Shown piece by piece: positions 1-9,616 of a stretch of DNA of 64,000 bases. Source of the stretch: Gp6-AA40 sp963772955 (GTDB lineage Bacteria > Acidobacteriota > Vicinamibacteria > Vicinamibacterales > UBA2999); NCBI GenBank assembly GCA_963772955.1, contig CAVYZF010000010.1, forward strand, positions 124,001 through 188,000, given 5' to 3'. The position numbers were made by a program, and so were the translations under genes. The notes below the pieces were generated by a model. It saw only the letters and a list, made by a program, of their open reading frames with translations, was not told the origin of the DNA and did no database searches. Positions within the stretch are counted from its first letter, which is position 1; every line of letters starts with the position of its first letter.

Positions 1-111
1 CGCGCTCGGCAATGCCGTGGTGCTTCGGGCGGGTTGCTGCGCACTCGTGCCCGAGTTCGAGCACACCAGCACGGTGCCCAGCGCGACGAATGCGAAAAGC
101 CTCCGAGTCAC
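1..111 (-). CDS. N-terminus of an exported protein, cut by the window edge
   Basis: Reading leftward from a GTG at 111, a 37-codon open frame begins VTRRLFAFVALGTV and continues to the edge. It has basic residues, a hydrophobic stretch and a likely signal-peptidase site near TSA-QQ, so the product is probably exported. Nothing of the mature protein is visible, so no function can be given. The gene follows the 335-residue secreted protein on the same strand with an 88-bp gap. GTG is chosen because the signal peptide starts there; no strong ribosome binding site is visible. Confidence 0.5.
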   Translation of the reverse strand, partial: MTRRLFAFVALGTVLVCSNSGTSAQQPARSTTALPSA

Positions 112-199
112 TTGGGAGAGTATGCCCGACTGCCGTACTGATCGAAACGTCTTTCGGGTTGCGAACGGCGTCTCTAACCAGATTTTGGTAGAGAAAACG

Positions 200-1207
200 T
201 CAGTCTCCGCTCAGCCCGCCGGGCCATGGCGAGTTCATGTGGTACGTCGCTGACGGCCCGATCATTTCCACGCGACGGATCTTGCCGTTCTCGATGAGGA
301 ACGCCTCCGTCACGAGGATGCTGCTGGGGCGATTGAAACCTGGGTAGCTGTGTTTGGTGCCGTCGGACAGCACGCCCTGGTTGACCGTGCCCTGGTCGAA
401 CACGCAGTGCGCCCACACCACGCCGCGCTCGACGTCGACGAGCGGGTAGCGTCGCCCATGGATGTTCTGCACGACGTAGTAGAGCCCCATCTTGAACTGC
501 GACAGACAGTCCATCGAAAACAGATTGATCGTGCCCGGCTTCTCGTTCGGCGGACGCGGCACGTTGGTTGTCGGCGATCCGTTCTCGATGCGATGGCAGT
601 CGTTGGTGAAGGGATACGTGCCCGTGCCCCCGATGCCCTTGCCATCGTTCTTCTGAAGACCGGTGAAGTAGCCGTCCGCGACGGCAATCAGCTGCTGACG
701 TGACAACCGCTGCGCCGGCGGCGTCGATCGGAACCAGATGTCTTCAGGCTTGCCGCTCTTGTCCATGCCCTCGATGTTGTTCGGTCCGCCACCACCAGGC
801 TTGAAGTACACGGATTCGATCTCGGTGATCCGTCCGAGCTCGATGCGCAGGCGCACGCTCATGAGGATCGTCGTGTTCGCCTCGCGCATGGTCCCCATCA
901 TGGCCACCTGCCCGGCCTCCGGGTCAGCGAAGACGTGCTTGTAGTTGCCGGTGCCGCTGGCCGTCTTCCAGAAGCCATCGCCGACCGGCAGCATCTGGTA
1001 GTTCTCGCTGTACTTCACATCCTTCGACAGCGGCAGCTTCGAGGGGTCGTGGGCGACGACGGCGGCCAGGTACTGATCGATGAGGCTTTCGAGGCACGCG
1101 CGATCGCACGTGAGTGGGATGGGGCCGGTCGAACCGCTCACGCGGGTGGCGAAGGAACCGGTGACAAGAACGGTGGCCAGAGCCAGAACCGTCAGCGTTG
1201 CGCGCAT
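200..1207 (-). CDS. secreted protein with two NTF2/SnoaL-like halves, function unknown
   Basis: The 335-residue protein opens with a clear signal peptide (MRATLTVLALATVLVTGSFA), so it acts outside the cytoplasm. The mature part looks like two related halves. One starts near residue 33 with CDRACLESLIDQYLAAV, the other near residue 168 with LSRQQLIAVADGYFTGL. Each resembles the first helix of SnoaL/NTF2-like folds, which often serve as small-molecule binding or hydrolase scaffolds. No catalytic motif is obvious. It is divergent from the marR gene, with a likely MarR operator in between, so it may be co-regulated with the efflux operon. The fold assignment is inference. Confidence 0.7.
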   Translation of the reverse strand: MRATLTVLALATVLVTGSFATRVSGSTGPIPLTCDRACLESLIDQYLAAVVAHDPSKLPLSKDVKYSENYQMLPVGDGFWKTASGTGNYKHVFADPEAGQVAMMGTMREANTTILMSVRLRIELGRITEIESVYFKPGGGGPNNIEGMDKSGKPEDIWFRSTPPAQRLSRQQLIAVADGYFTGLQKNDGKGIGGTGTYPFTNDCHRIENGSPTTNVPRPPNEKPGTINLFSMDCLSQFKMGLYYVVQNIHGRRYPLVDVERGVVWAHCVFDQGTVNQGVLSDGTKHSYPGFNRPSSILVTEAFLIENGKIRRVEMIGPSATYHMNSPWPGGLSGD

Positions 1208-1278
1208 GGGGGAAAGCCTCCTGGTGGCGGGATTCTACTCCACTGCCGGGCTCCCTACACGATCGACCCCTCCTTTGG

Positions 1279-1305
1279 CAAGTATCTTGATATTTGAGAT
1301 ACTTG
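1279..1305. promoter_or_regulatory. MarR-type operator, 9-bp inverted repeat
   Basis: CAAGTATCT at 1279-1287 and AGATACTTG at 1297-1305 are perfect 9-bp inverted arms with a 9-bp AT-rich spacer. The site ends 15 bp before the marR start codon, inside the divergent region shared with the secreted protein gene. Dyads of this size and position are typical of MarR autoregulation, so this is probably the operator for the adjacent regulator. Confidence 0.6.
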
Positions 1306-1320
1306 TCAGACGAGTAATTG

Positions 1321-1878
1321 ATGGCAAGAACATCCAAATCCCGTGCGGACCTCCTGAAACAGCTCGAGGAAACACTGCGCAAGGTCGGGGCGCAGTCGGT
1401 GCTGTTGAGCGACACCGTCGCCAGGCTCGTCGGCGTGAATTCGACCGATCTCGAGTGCCTGGACCTGCTCGAGATGGCCGGCCCCACCACGGCGGGCCGA
1501 CTGGCAGAGCATGCGGGGCTGACGACCGGAGCGATGACGGCCGTGATCGATCGACTCGAAGACGCGGGATACGCACGCCGAGTACGCGACGCCGAGGACC
1601 GCCGCCTCGTCCACGTCGAAGCGTTACCGAGAACTTTCAAACATGTCGCCGGTTTATATCGACGGCTGGCTGACAGTACCGCGCGACTGCACGAGGACTA
1701 CGACGATCGCCAGCTGACGCTGATCGTCGACTACCTGACCAGGGCCCTCGCCCTGGCAGCTGATCACGTGGCATGGCTGCAGACTCAGCGACCCCTGGCG
1801 CCGCGCAAGACGCATCGTCCGCGCCGCGGTCGACGAGTCGTGGCGCCGCCGTCCACGGCGCAGATCCTGCGGAACTGA
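1321..1878 (+). CDS. MarR-family transcriptional regulator
   Basis: The 185-residue protein has a MarR winged helix at about residues 30-110. It shows the helix-turn-helix segment TTAGRLAEHAGLTTGAMTAVIDRLEDAGYARR followed by the wing DAEDRRLVHVE. The start is the ATG at 1321; a TTG directly before it is in frame but less likely. The C-terminus is basic (RKTHRPRRGRR), perhaps for extra DNA contact. It is the first gene before a TolC-adaptor-RND pump set and probably represses that set in response to a toxic ligand. An inverted repeat just upstream is the likely binding site. Confidence 0.85.
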   Translation: MARTSKSRADLLKQLEETLRKVGAQSVLLSDTVARLVGVNSTDLECLDLLEMAGPTTAGRLAEHAGLTTGAMTAVIDRLEDAGYARRVRDAEDRRLVHVEALPRTFKHVAGLYRRLADSTARLHEDYDDRQLTLIVDYLTRALALAADHVAWLQTQRPLAPRKTHRPRRGRRVVAPPSTAQILRN

Positions 1879-1956
1879 TCGACTGGACGGAACGGCGTCC
1901 ATACGCACACCGTCCTAAACCAGTGCACGGCTGCACGCAGAAGGAACTCCACGCAC

Positions 1957-3672
1957 ATGTCAGATCGCAGATTTTTGAAGCAGGTTATGACGGCGGCAGT
2001 GTGGCTGCTGTCATCTGTTCTCATGCCGGCCTCCGCCTGGGCGCAGGCGCAGGCACCGACACCGACGCAAACGCAACCGGCTCCGCCGCCCATACCACCG
2101 GGTCCGCTGACGCTCGATCAGGTCTTGTCGCTGGCCGAGCCACGCAGCGAGGCCGTGTCGATTGCCGTGGCGGCCGTGCGTCGAGCCGAAGGCGATCAGG
2201 TTCGCGCGCAGAGCGGCCTGCGTCCCCAGTTGTCCGCGGCGGCAAGTTACGACCGCGCGCTCGCGTCTGAATTCGAAGGCGTGTTCGACAGTACCGACAC
2301 CGGACCGGTGTGTCCGCCACTTGCGCCCAACCCGACTGCGGGTATCGATGCGCGTGTCACGGAAATCGAGCGAGCAATCGACTGCGGCGCCGTCGGTGGC
2401 GGCGGATTCTTCGGATCGGGGGACCTCTCAGACCTGCCATTCGGCCGCAAGAACACCTGGCGTGCGGCGCTGTCGTTTTCTCAGAACCTGTGGTCCGGTG
2501 GCCGTAACGGCGCGCAAATCGCGCTGGCGGCTGCCGGGCACGAGACGGCGCAGCTCGGAGTGACGACGACGAGAGCGCAGTTGCTGTTCGAGGTGGCGCA
2601 GGCGTACTACGATGCGGTGCTGAGCGAGCAGCTGGTCAACATCGCAGCCGCGACGCTCGAGCAAGCCGGGGCGACACTCCGCCAGGTCGAGGCCGGGCTC
2701 AACGCGGGCACGCAACCGGAGTTCGAGGTGCTGCGGGCACGCGTGACTCGTGACCAGCAGCAGCCGGTGCTCATTCGCCAGCGCGTCAATCGCGCGCTGG
2801 CCTACTTGAAACTGAAGCGGCTGCTCGACCTTCCACCGGAGGCGGACCTTCAGTTGGCCAACTCGCTCGAGGACGAGAACCTGCCGCCGTCACCGTCGTT
2901 CGTTGAACGCGTCAGCGTCGTGGAGAACGCGCTTCGCTCGAACGAGGCGGCCGACTTGAGCATCACGAGCGGCCTGTCATTGCCTGCGCGCGTGGCCGTC
3001 GACCAGGTGCGCGCAACGGTGCGGACGCGCGCAGCGTCGCTGAATCTGATCGAGGCGCAGAAGATGCCGAGCGTGTCGTTGAACTCGACCTACGCGCGCA
3101 TCGCCTATCCCGAGAACGTCGCTGCGCCCACCTTCAATCGATCGAACTGGTCCGTCGGCATCAGCATGAGCGTGCCGATTCTGACTGGCGGGCGGCAGCG
3201 GGGTGACGAGCAGGTCGCGCGCGCGGAGCTCGATCAATCACTGCTGCAGCAACGCCAGATGGAGGAGCTCGCCGCGCTCGATACGCGCTCGGCGTGGGCG
3301 GAACTTCTGGCGTCACGCGTCGCGTGGGAATCCACGGCCGGCACCGTTCAACAGGCCAACCGCGCCTACGAAATCGCCGACGTCAGGTACGGCGCCGGTG
3401 TCTCGACACAGCTCGAGTTGTCGGATGCGCGAGTGCAGCGGCAACAGGCCGAGGCCAATCGAGCGTTGGCGGCACGTGACCTTCAGGTCGCCCGCGCACG
3501 CGTCGCGCTGCTTCCCGATCTCCCGGTTGGAAACGCCATCCCGGGTGCGGCGCCGATCATTCAGCAACAGACGACTCCGGGCGCGGTGCCAGGACAGCAG
3601 GCGCCGCAGAACAACGGGCAGTTCAGAAATGTTTCCGCGCAATTCACGCAACCACAGGCAGGAACTCGATGA
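1957..3672 (+). CDS. TolC-family outer-membrane efflux channel
   Basis: The 571-residue protein begins with a signal peptide ending AWA-QAQ. Two long alpha-helical repeats with heptad-like Ala/Glu/Arg/Leu patterns follow, as in outer-membrane efflux proteins. The segments NLWSGGRNGAQI and VPILTGGRQRGDEQVARAELDQS are typical entries to the periplasmic barrel. It should be the exit duct of the tripartite pump encoded with the next two genes. The stop codon overlaps the adaptor start (ATGA). The Gln/Pro-rich C-terminal tail is probably disordered. An unusually long N-proximal insert (residues 105-155, Gly/Cys containing) precedes the first barrel strand. Confidence 0.9.
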   Translation: MSDRRFLKQVMTAAVWLLSSVLMPASAWAQAQAPTPTQTQPAPPPIPPGPLTLDQVLSLAEPRSEAVSIAVAAVRRAEGDQVRAQSGLRPQLSAAASYDRALASEFEGVFDSTDTGPVCPPLAPNPTAGIDARVTEIERAIDCGAVGGGGFFGSGDLSDLPFGRKNTWRAALSFSQNLWSGGRNGAQIALAAAGHETAQLGVTTTRAQLLFEVAQAYYDAVLSEQLVNIAAATLEQAGATLRQVEAGLNAGTQPEFEVLRARVTRDQQQPVLIRQRVNRALAYLKLKRLLDLPPEADLQLANSLEDENLPPSPSFVERVSVVENALRSNEAADLSITSGLSLPARVAVDQVRATVRTRAASLNLIEAQKMPSVSLNSTYARIAYPENVAAPTFNRSNWSVGISMSVPILTGGRQRGDEQVARAELDQSLLQQRQMEELAALDTRSAWAELLASRVAWESTAGTVQQANRAYEIADVRYGAGVSTQLELSDARVQRQQAEANRALAARDLQVARARVALLPDLPVGNAIPGAAPIIQQQTTPGAVPGQQAPQNNGQFRNVSAQFTQPQAGTR

Positions 3673-4766
3673 GTAGTACACGGTGGTCCCTGGTCATCCT
3701 CTTGAGCGCGGCCGTCCTTTCGGCCGCGTGCAATCAGAAAGTCGAGGGCGAGGGCGCCGCGCCCGCGCCGCTCGCCGTGCAGATCGGCGCAGAGAACGTC
3801 GTCTCGGTTGAATCCGGCACCGTCATCGTCGGCCCGATCGTCTCAGGCGAACTGTCCGCCACGCGGGAAGCGACCGTGCGTGCCGAACTCGGCGGCGCCG
3901 TTCTCGAAGTGGCGGTGGAAGAAGCGCAAGCCGTTTCGAAGGGCACACTGCTGGCTCGCATCGAGACCCGCACGCTTGAGGATGCCCGCCAGTCGGCGGC
4001 ATCCGCTGTGCGCTCTGCAGAAAATCAGCTTGCCGTGGCCCGGCGCGAGACGGAGCGGACGGAGATGCTCGTCGAGGCTGGTGCGCTTGCCGCGCGCGAG
4101 CTCGACGTGGCGCGGAACACTGTGAGCGGGGCTGAGGCCGCGCTTGCCGATGCGCGGTCGAGGCTTGCCAGCGCAGAGCGATCGCTCGGCGACACCACGA
4201 TTCGTGCGCCGTTCGGCGGCATCGTCGCGAGCCGCAGTGTCCACACCGGCGACATCGTCGTTCCCGGCGCCGAGATGTTCCGCATCATCGACCCCTCGTC
4301 GATGCGACTGGAGGCTGCGGTTCCATCGGAGGACCTCTCGATTCTGCGCGTCGGCGCCAACGTCGAGTTCACCGTGCGCGGATACGAGCGCTCGTTCACG
4401 GGACGCATCGAACGGATCGCACCGCAGGCCGACCCGACCACGAGACAGGTTCCAATCTATGTGGCGATTCCCAACCCGGGTGGCCGGCTGGTCGCGGGAT
4501 TGTTCGCCGAAGGGAGAGTCGTGAGCAGCACGGCGTCCGGGCTCATTGTGCCGCTCAACGCCGTGAATACGACTGAGACAGAACCGTGGGTGCTGCGCGT
4601 ACAGAACGGGACGACCGAGCGCGTGTCTGTCAAGCTTGGGCTGCGCGACCCGCGGCGCGAGCAGGTACAAATCGCATCGGGCGTCAACGCGGGAGATATG
4701 CTGCTGCGCGGGGCCGCGCAGGGCATCAGTCCGGGAACGCCCGTGAAACTGGCTTCCGCACGGTAA
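3669..4766 (+). CDS. RND efflux periplasmic adaptor, lipoprotein
   Basis: The 365-residue protein has a lipoprotein signal (lipobox LSAAC near residue 20). It then shows the membrane-fusion-protein order: a lipoyl-like half, a coiled-coil hairpin at about residues 95-165 rich in Ala/Glu/Arg, the second lipoyl half (DTTIRAPFGGIVASRSVHTGD) and a beta-barrel (RIERIAPQADPTTRQVPIYV). It links the inner-membrane permease to the TolC channel. It is translationally coupled to tolC by ATGA. A heptad repeat begins directly after its stop codon. Confidence 0.92.
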   Translation: MSSTRWSLVILLSAAVLSAACNQKVEGEGAAPAPLAVQIGAENVVSVESGTVIVGPIVSGELSATREATVRAELGGAVLEVAVEEAQAVSKGTLLARIETRTLEDARQSAASAVRSAENQLAVARRETERTEMLVEAGALAARELDVARNTVSGAEAALADARSRLASAERSLGDTTIRAPFGGIVASRSVHTGDIVVPGAEMFRIIDPSSMRLEAAVPSEDLSILRVGANVEFTVRGYERSFTGRIERIAPQADPTTRQVPIYVAIPNPGGRLVAGLFAEGRVVSSTASGLIVPLNAVNTTETEPWVLRVQNGTTERVSVKLGLRDPRREQVQIASGVNAGDMLLRGAAQGISPGTPVKLASAR

Positions 4767-4850
4767 GTCGAAATTCAAGATGCAAAATGCAAAAGGGCCG
4801 TGGTGCCAGCTTGCATCGTTTGCATTTTGAATTTTGCATTGTGAATTACA
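4767..4850. repeat. heptad hairpin element, ATGCAAA type
   Basis: Left arm units ATTCAAG, ATGCAAA, ATGCAAA run from about 4773. The right arm (4820-4849) carries the complementary units and ends GAATTAC. The element fills the adaptor-permease gap and begins at the adaptor stop codon. The same design recurs at 36249 and 58841. It can fold as a long AT-rich hairpin in the operon transcript. Confidence 0.75.
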
Positions 4851-4853
4851 CAT

Positions 4854-7800
4854 ATGTTCATTTCAGATACCGCCATCAAACGCCCCGTCCTGACGATCGT
4901 CGCGATGCTGCTGTTCGTGGTCTTCGGGCTGGTGGCTCTGGTCCAGCTCGATACCGACGAGTATCCGGAGATCGACGCGCCTGTTGTCGTGATCGCGATT
5001 CCCTATCCCGGCGCGTCGCCTGACGTCGTCGAGCGCGAAGTGATCGATCCGATCGAAGAGGTGATCTCAGGCATCAGCGGCGTCGACAAGATGACGTCGA
5101 ACTCGCTCGACAGTTTCGCAAACATCATCGTCGAGTTCGACTTCTCGAAAGACCCGCGCCTGGCGAGCCAGGAGGTTCGCGACAAGATCTCCGAGATTCG
5201 CAACGAGCTGCCGACGGAGATGGAGGAGCCGATCCTCACTCAGTTTGATCCGGCAGATCGGCCGATCATGTCGCTGACGCTCTCGTCGCCCGGCCTCACC
5301 GGCGCCGAGCTGACGCGCATCGCCGACCCGGACATCACGCGACGTCTGCGTGCGATCTCGGGCGTGGCCTCTGTCGACCTGATCGGCGCGATTGAACGCG
5401 AGCTGGTCGTGGAGATCCGGCCGCGCGATCTGCAGGCGACCGGCGTGAGCGTCGCGCAGCTTGTGCAGGCGCTGCAGTCACAGAATCTGGCGTCGCCGGT
5501 GGGGCGGCTCGCGGGGCAACTCGACGAACGCACGATCAGGCTCAAGGGCCGTCTCGATTCGCCGGCCGACTTCAAGCAGCTCGTGGTGTCCCAGTCGAAC
5601 GGGCGGATCATCCGTCTCGGCGATCTCGCTGACGTGCGTGACTCGACAGAGGAGCCGCGTTCGTTTGCGGCATACGACGACGAGTCGGCGGTCGGCATCG
5701 ATATCCTCAAGTCGACCGGCTTCAGCACCACCGCCGTCGCCGATCAAGTCCGTAACCGCGTCAGCGACATTCAACGGACGTTGCCCGCAGGTGTCACGCT
5801 TCGCGTCGTGACGGACGCCGGCGTGCGGGTCGAGGATTCCGTCATGGGCGTTCAACAAGCGCTCATCGAGGGTGCCGCGCTGACCGTTGTCGTCGTCTTC
5901 CTCTTCCTCAACTCGTGGAGGTCGACAGTTATCACCGGTCTGGCTCTGCCCGTCTCTGTGCTGGCGTCGTTCGTCGCGGTGTGGGCGTACGGCTTCACGT
6001 TGAACACGATGTCGCTCCTCGGGTTGTCGCTGTCCATCGGCATCCTCATCGACGACGCCATCGTCGTGCGCGAGAACATCGTGCGTCACGTCGAGATGGG
6101 GAAGGATCACTACAAAGCCGCCTTCGACGGCACTGACGAAATCGGGCTTGCTGTCACCGCGACCACGCTGTCGATCGTCGTCGTGTTCATCCCCATCGCG
6201 TTCCTTGGTGGCATTGCCGGTCAGTGGTTCAAGCCATTCGGGCTGACGATCGTCTGTTCCGTGCTCGTGTCGCTCTTCGTGTCCTTCTCGCTCGACCCGA
6301 TGTTGTCGGCCTACTGGCCCGATCCGCATCTGGCTCTCGAGAAGCGACCGCTCATCTCACGGCTGCTCGGCCGCTTCAATCACTGGTTCGATCGTCAGGC
6401 GGAGCGATACAAGAGCGTAATCGCGTGGGCGCTCGATCATCGTTTCGCGATGGTGGGCCTCGCGATCGCGACCTTCGTTGGCGCGCTGGCGCTGCCCGCG
6501 ATGGGGATCGTCGGCGCGGGATTCGTGCCGGAGATGGACAACTCGGAGTTCGCGATCGACCTCGAGACACCGCCCGGATCGAACCTCGCGTACACCCAGC
6601 TGAAGGCGCAGGAAGTGTCGCGCATCGCGCGGATGCGGCCGGAGGTGATGTACGTCTACACGTCGATCGGGGGACAGGGCGACGCCGTGGACGAGGGCAG
6701 GGTCTACGTCAAGCTGAAACAGAAGGACGAGCGAACACGGCCGCAGGCCGCGATTGTGGCGGATATCCGGTCAGACCTCGTGCGCCTTGGCGGCATCACG
6801 TCCTCGATCAGCACCGGCTTCAATCCGGGCGAAAAACAGATTCAATTACAGGTGAAGGGGCCTGACGCAACCGAATTGACGCGCTTGGCTCAGGCCGTTG
6901 CGACGGAGATGCGCACAGTGCCGGGTGCGGTTGACGTCGCACTGTCGACGAAAGGCCAGAAGCCGGAACTCGACGTGCAGCTCGATCGCGCGCTTGCCGG
7001 ATCGCTGGGCGTCACGGTCGGTCAGGTTGCGCAGGCGTTGCGGCCGGCGTTTGCCGGCATCGACGTTGGCGACTGGATCGACCCGTCCGGCGAGACCAGG
7101 GACGTCACGATTCGTCTCGCCCCCGAGTCGCGAACGGCGGTCGCGGATCTCGAGTCGTTGCCACTCCTGGTGGGAAAAGACAACGACAAGAGCATCCCTC
7201 TTGGTCAGGTGGCGCGGGTGACCCCGTCGATCGGCCCGGCGCGCATCGATCACCTCGATCGCGACCGCGTCATCATCGTTGAAGCCAACACCGAGAATCG
7301 CGCGTTGTCCGCCGTCGTCGGCGACACGATGGCGCGCGTGCAGCAGGCCGTGACCTTCCCGGCCGGATACACCCTGAGTCAGGGCGGCGAGACCGAGGAG
7401 CAGCAGGAGATCTTCACGCAGATGTTCATTGCCATCGGCGTGGCGATTCTGCTGATGTACTTCGTGCTGGTCGTGCAGTTCGGTTCGTTCCTGGAGCCGC
7501 TGTCGATCATGTTGTCGCTGCCGCTGTCGCTCATCGGCGTGATGCTGGCGCTCATGATCGCCGGCGAGTCGCTCAACATCATGAGCATGATCGGCGTCAT
7601 CCTTCTCGTCGGCATCGTGGCGAAGAACGCGATTCTCCTGATCGACTTTGCAAAGTGGTCGGAGGAGGCGGGGATGGATCGACGCGAGGCGCTCATTCAG
7701 GCCGGCCGTGTGCGTCTGCGACCGATTCTGATGACCACGTTTGCGCTCGTGGCGGGTATGGTGCCGGTGGCACTCGGGACCGGTGAGGGTGGTGACTTCC

Positions 7801-7973
7801 GCGCGCCGCTCGGGATCACCGTGATCGGCGGCGTCATCACCTCGACCCTGCTGACACTGCTTGTCATCCCGACGGTATACGAGATTCTCGCCGATTCGCG
7901 TGACTGGTTGGCGGCGCGTTTCTTCGGCTCGCGAGTCAAAACCGTTCACGCCCCGGGCCACGCCACGTCGTAA
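4854..7973 (+). CDS. RND-family multidrug efflux permease
   Basis: At 1039 residues this matches the usual length of HAE-1 permeases. TM1 starts right after MFISDTAIKRPV. Two large periplasmic loops follow TM1 and TM7. The TM4 proton-relay aspartates are present in IGILIDDAIVVREN. A second helix bundle contains VGIVAKNAILLIDFAKW. The protein exports hydrophobic drugs or metabolites using proton entry, together with the upstream adaptor and TolC protein. ATG 4854 lies just after a heptad hairpin, which may tune expression relative to the adaptor. The substrate cannot be told from sequence. Confidence 0.95.
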   Translation: MFISDTAIKRPVLTIVAMLLFVVFGLVALVQLDTDEYPEIDAPVVVIAIPYPGASPDVVEREVIDPIEEVISGISGVDKMTSNSLDSFANIIVEFDFSKDPRLASQEVRDKISEIRNELPTEMEEPILTQFDPADRPIMSLTLSSPGLTGAELTRIADPDITRRLRAISGVASVDLIGAIERELVVEIRPRDLQATGVSVAQLVQALQSQNLASPVGRLAGQLDERTIRLKGRLDSPADFKQLVVSQSNGRIIRLGDLADVRDSTEEPRSFAAYDDESAVGIDILKSTGFSTTAVADQVRNRVSDIQRTLPAGVTLRVVTDAGVRVEDSVMGVQQALIEGAALTVVVVFLFLNSWRSTVITGLALPVSVLASFVAVWAYGFTLNTMSLLGLSLSIGILIDDAIVVRENIVRHVEMGKDHYKAAFDGTDEIGLAVTATTLSIVVVFIPIAFLGGIAGQWFKPFGLTIVCSVLVSLFVSFSLDPMLSAYWPDPHLALEKRPLISRLLGRFNHWFDRQAERYKSVIAWALDHRFAMVGLAIATFVGALALPAMGIVGAGFVPEMDNSEFAIDLETPPGSNLAYTQLKAQEVSRIARMRPEVMYVYTSIGGQGDAVDEGRVYVKLKQKDERTRPQAAIVADIRSDLVRLGGITSSISTGFNPGEKQIQLQVKGPDATELTRLAQAVATEMRTVPGAVDVALSTKGQKPELDVQLDRALAGSLGVTVGQVAQALRPAFAGIDVGDWIDPSGETRDVTIRLAPESRTAVADLESLPLLVGKDNDKSIPLGQVARVTPSIGPARIDHLDRDRVIIVEANTENRALSAVVGDTMARVQQAVTFPAGYTLSQGGETEEQQEIFTQMFIAIGVAILLMYFVLVVQFGSFLEPLSIMLSLPLSLIGVMLALMIAGESLNIMSMIGVILLVGIVAKNAILLIDFAKWSEEAGMDRREALIQAGRVRLRPILMTTFALVAGMVPVALGTGEGGDFRAPLGITVIGGVITSTLLTLLVIPTVYEILADSRDWLAARFFGSRVKTVHAPGHATS

Positions 7974-7995
7974 CGGCCGGAGTAACATTCTTCAT

Positions 7996-8814
7996 ATGCA
8001 CAACCCGCTGGTTCCCGAATCACTCGAAGGCTGGAGCATTCTGCACCTGATGTATCGCGTGCGCTGGGATCGCTTGCGCGGTGCCAGCCAGTCCGACTTG
8101 CAGCGCATGGCAGACGAAGCCACGCATGCGCTCTCGGTGCCCGATGCGGGGGCGACCGCCGCCGTACAGATGCTCGGGCACAAAGCGGACCTGATGTTCA
8201 TCTTGTTCCGTCGAGGCTTCGAGCAGCTTGCGCAGTCGCAACTGGCGTTGTCGCGCACCGAGTTGAGCGGGTATCTCGAGGCGACGACGTCGTATGTGTC
8301 GATCGTAGAGCTCGGGATGTACGAGATGACCGGTAAGCTCCATGACCAGCTCGGTGCGGCACACAAGCCTGGCAGCGAGGATTTCGAGCGCGCCTTCGAT
8401 GCGGAGATGGAAACGCAGCGACAGCGAGTGATGAGCCGTTTGTTCATCGAAGTGCCACGCTGGCGTCATGTCTGCTTCTATCCGATGAACAAACGTCGCG
8501 GTGAGAGCGTCAACTGGTACTCCGAATCATTCGAGCGTCGTGCACACATGATGCGCGAGCACGGCATGATCGGACGCCACTATTCCGGCAAAGTCACGCA
8601 GGTGATCTCTGGTTCGATCGGATACGACGACTGGGAGTGGGGTGTCGATCTGTTCGCGCAGGATCCGCTCGTGTTCAAGAAGTTGATTTACGAAATGCGC
8701 TTCGATGAAGCGAGCGCAAAGTTTGCGGAGTTCGGTCCCTTCTACACCGGCCTTCAGTTCGACGTCACCCAGCTTGCCGCATATCTCGGCGGCGCAGTAC
8801 CTACACTCACGTAA
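7996..8814 (+). CDS. hemQ: coproheme decarboxylase HemQ (chlorite-dismutase family)
   Basis: The 272-residue protein has the HemQ signature segments WSILHLMYRVRWDRL at the start, then MREHGMIGRHYSGKV, DDWEWGVDLF and EMRFDEASAKFAEFGPFY near the end. The family converts coproheme to heme b by peroxide-dependent decarboxylation, the last step of the coproporphyrin-dependent heme route. The start is the ATG at 7996; the frame is open further upstream but overlaps the permease gene. It lies 22 bp after the RND permease and may be read on the same transcript, though no functional link is known. Confidence 0.92.
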   Translation: MHNPLVPESLEGWSILHLMYRVRWDRLRGASQSDLQRMADEATHALSVPDAGATAAVQMLGHKADLMFILFRRGFEQLAQSQLALSRTELSGYLEATTSYVSIVELGMYEMTGKLHDQLGAAHKPGSEDFERAFDAEMETQRQRVMSRLFIEVPRWRHVCFYPMNKRRGESVNWYSESFERRAHMMREHGMIGRHYSGKVTQVISGSIGYDDWEWGVDLFAQDPLVFKKLIYEMRFDEASAKFAEFGPFYTGLQFDVTQLAAYLGGAVPTLT

Positions 8815-9048
8815 GAACCCCGCCTCGGCCGTTCAAGAACGCGCACGCCGGCGTTAATCCAAGGCGAGCAGCGTGACTTCTGCATTCGGAATTTCGTAAT
8901 CCAGCAGGGCGAATTTGGAACCGTTCGCCCCGATTACGGTTTCGTAGGGCCCGATAAGTCTCCTTGCTGGAAGGAGAAAGCGACGCGCCTCTAGAACGGG
9001 CAAAAGGCGCGGGAATTGCTCCGGTTCTCTCGGGACACTGGAGACCAC

Positions 9049-9528
9049 ATGAACCCTCAGGAAATGTTCGTAACCCGGTTGCGTCGTCACAGGATGCGCA
9101 GTCGCGTGACGATTGAGGAAATCGCGACCAACCTTCGCATCCGTGCGGAACTGATCGAAGGTCTCGAAAACAACGATCTCACAGGCTGGCCGCGCGGCCT
9201 GTATTCACGCGCTTGGATCCGCGCGTACACGTTGGCGGTCGATCTGGATCCGGTCGACGCGGTCGAAGAGTTCTGCCGGTTGTTCCCGCAGGGTGACCGC
9301 AGGACTGGCGGAACGATCCAGGAGATTGCGACTATCGTTGCGTCGTCGTCCGGATACAAGGACGAATTCAGCCACGAACAGGGCCGCCGCATCACGGACG
9401 ACGTCGTCTCGGACGATGTCGTGCAGCCGTGGCACGCCTTCGTCAGTCAGCCGGGCCGGGCGCTATGGAATCGGCTCACGGGGGCAGAGGCGTTCCGTCC
9501 GCGACGCGCACCACGCACCCATCCTTGA
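9049..9528 (+). CDS. RodZ-like helix-turn-helix protein
   Basis: The 159-residue protein carries a HTH_25/RodZ-type domain at about residues 5-85 (FVTRLRRHRMRSRVTIEEIA, then LENNDLTGWPRGLYSRAWIRAYTLAVDLDP). The PRGLYSRAWIRAYT segment is characteristic of RodZ N-termini. RodZ normally has a transmembrane helix and a periplasmic part; both are absent, so this is a soluble stand-alone version of unknown role. The ATG at 9049 follows a GGAG. A 9-bp hairpin sits directly after the stop. The region 8815-9048 before it holds no convincing gene and probably carries the promoter. Confidence 0.75.
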   Translation: MNPQEMFVTRLRRHRMRSRVTIEEIATNLRIRAELIEGLENNDLTGWPRGLYSRAWIRAYTLAVDLDPVDAVEEFCRLFPQGDRRTGGTIQEIATIVASSSGYKDEFSHEQGRRITDDVVSDDVVQPWHAFVSQPGRALWNRLTGAEAFRPRRAPRTHP

Positions 9529-9552
9529 GCTGGCGGGGTATTTCCCGCCAGC
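9529..9552 (+). terminator. hairpin after the HTH gene
   Basis: GCTGGCGGG (9529-9537) and CCCGCCAGC (9544-9552) form a perfect 9-bp stem with a 6-base loop, immediately after the stop codon. There is no T-run, so it may be a processing or pausing hairpin rather than a classical intrinsic terminator. Confidence 0.55.
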
Positions 9553-9616
9553 GGTAGCGAGCCGCCAAAAAGCTGGTAGATAATCCTCCTTCACGCTTTT
9601 TCGTCGAAGGAGGCCC

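Noticed and set aside
8854..9090. Leftward 78-codon frame
   Set aside because: Overlaps the start of the RodZ-like gene, has no recognisable domain and no ribosome binding site.
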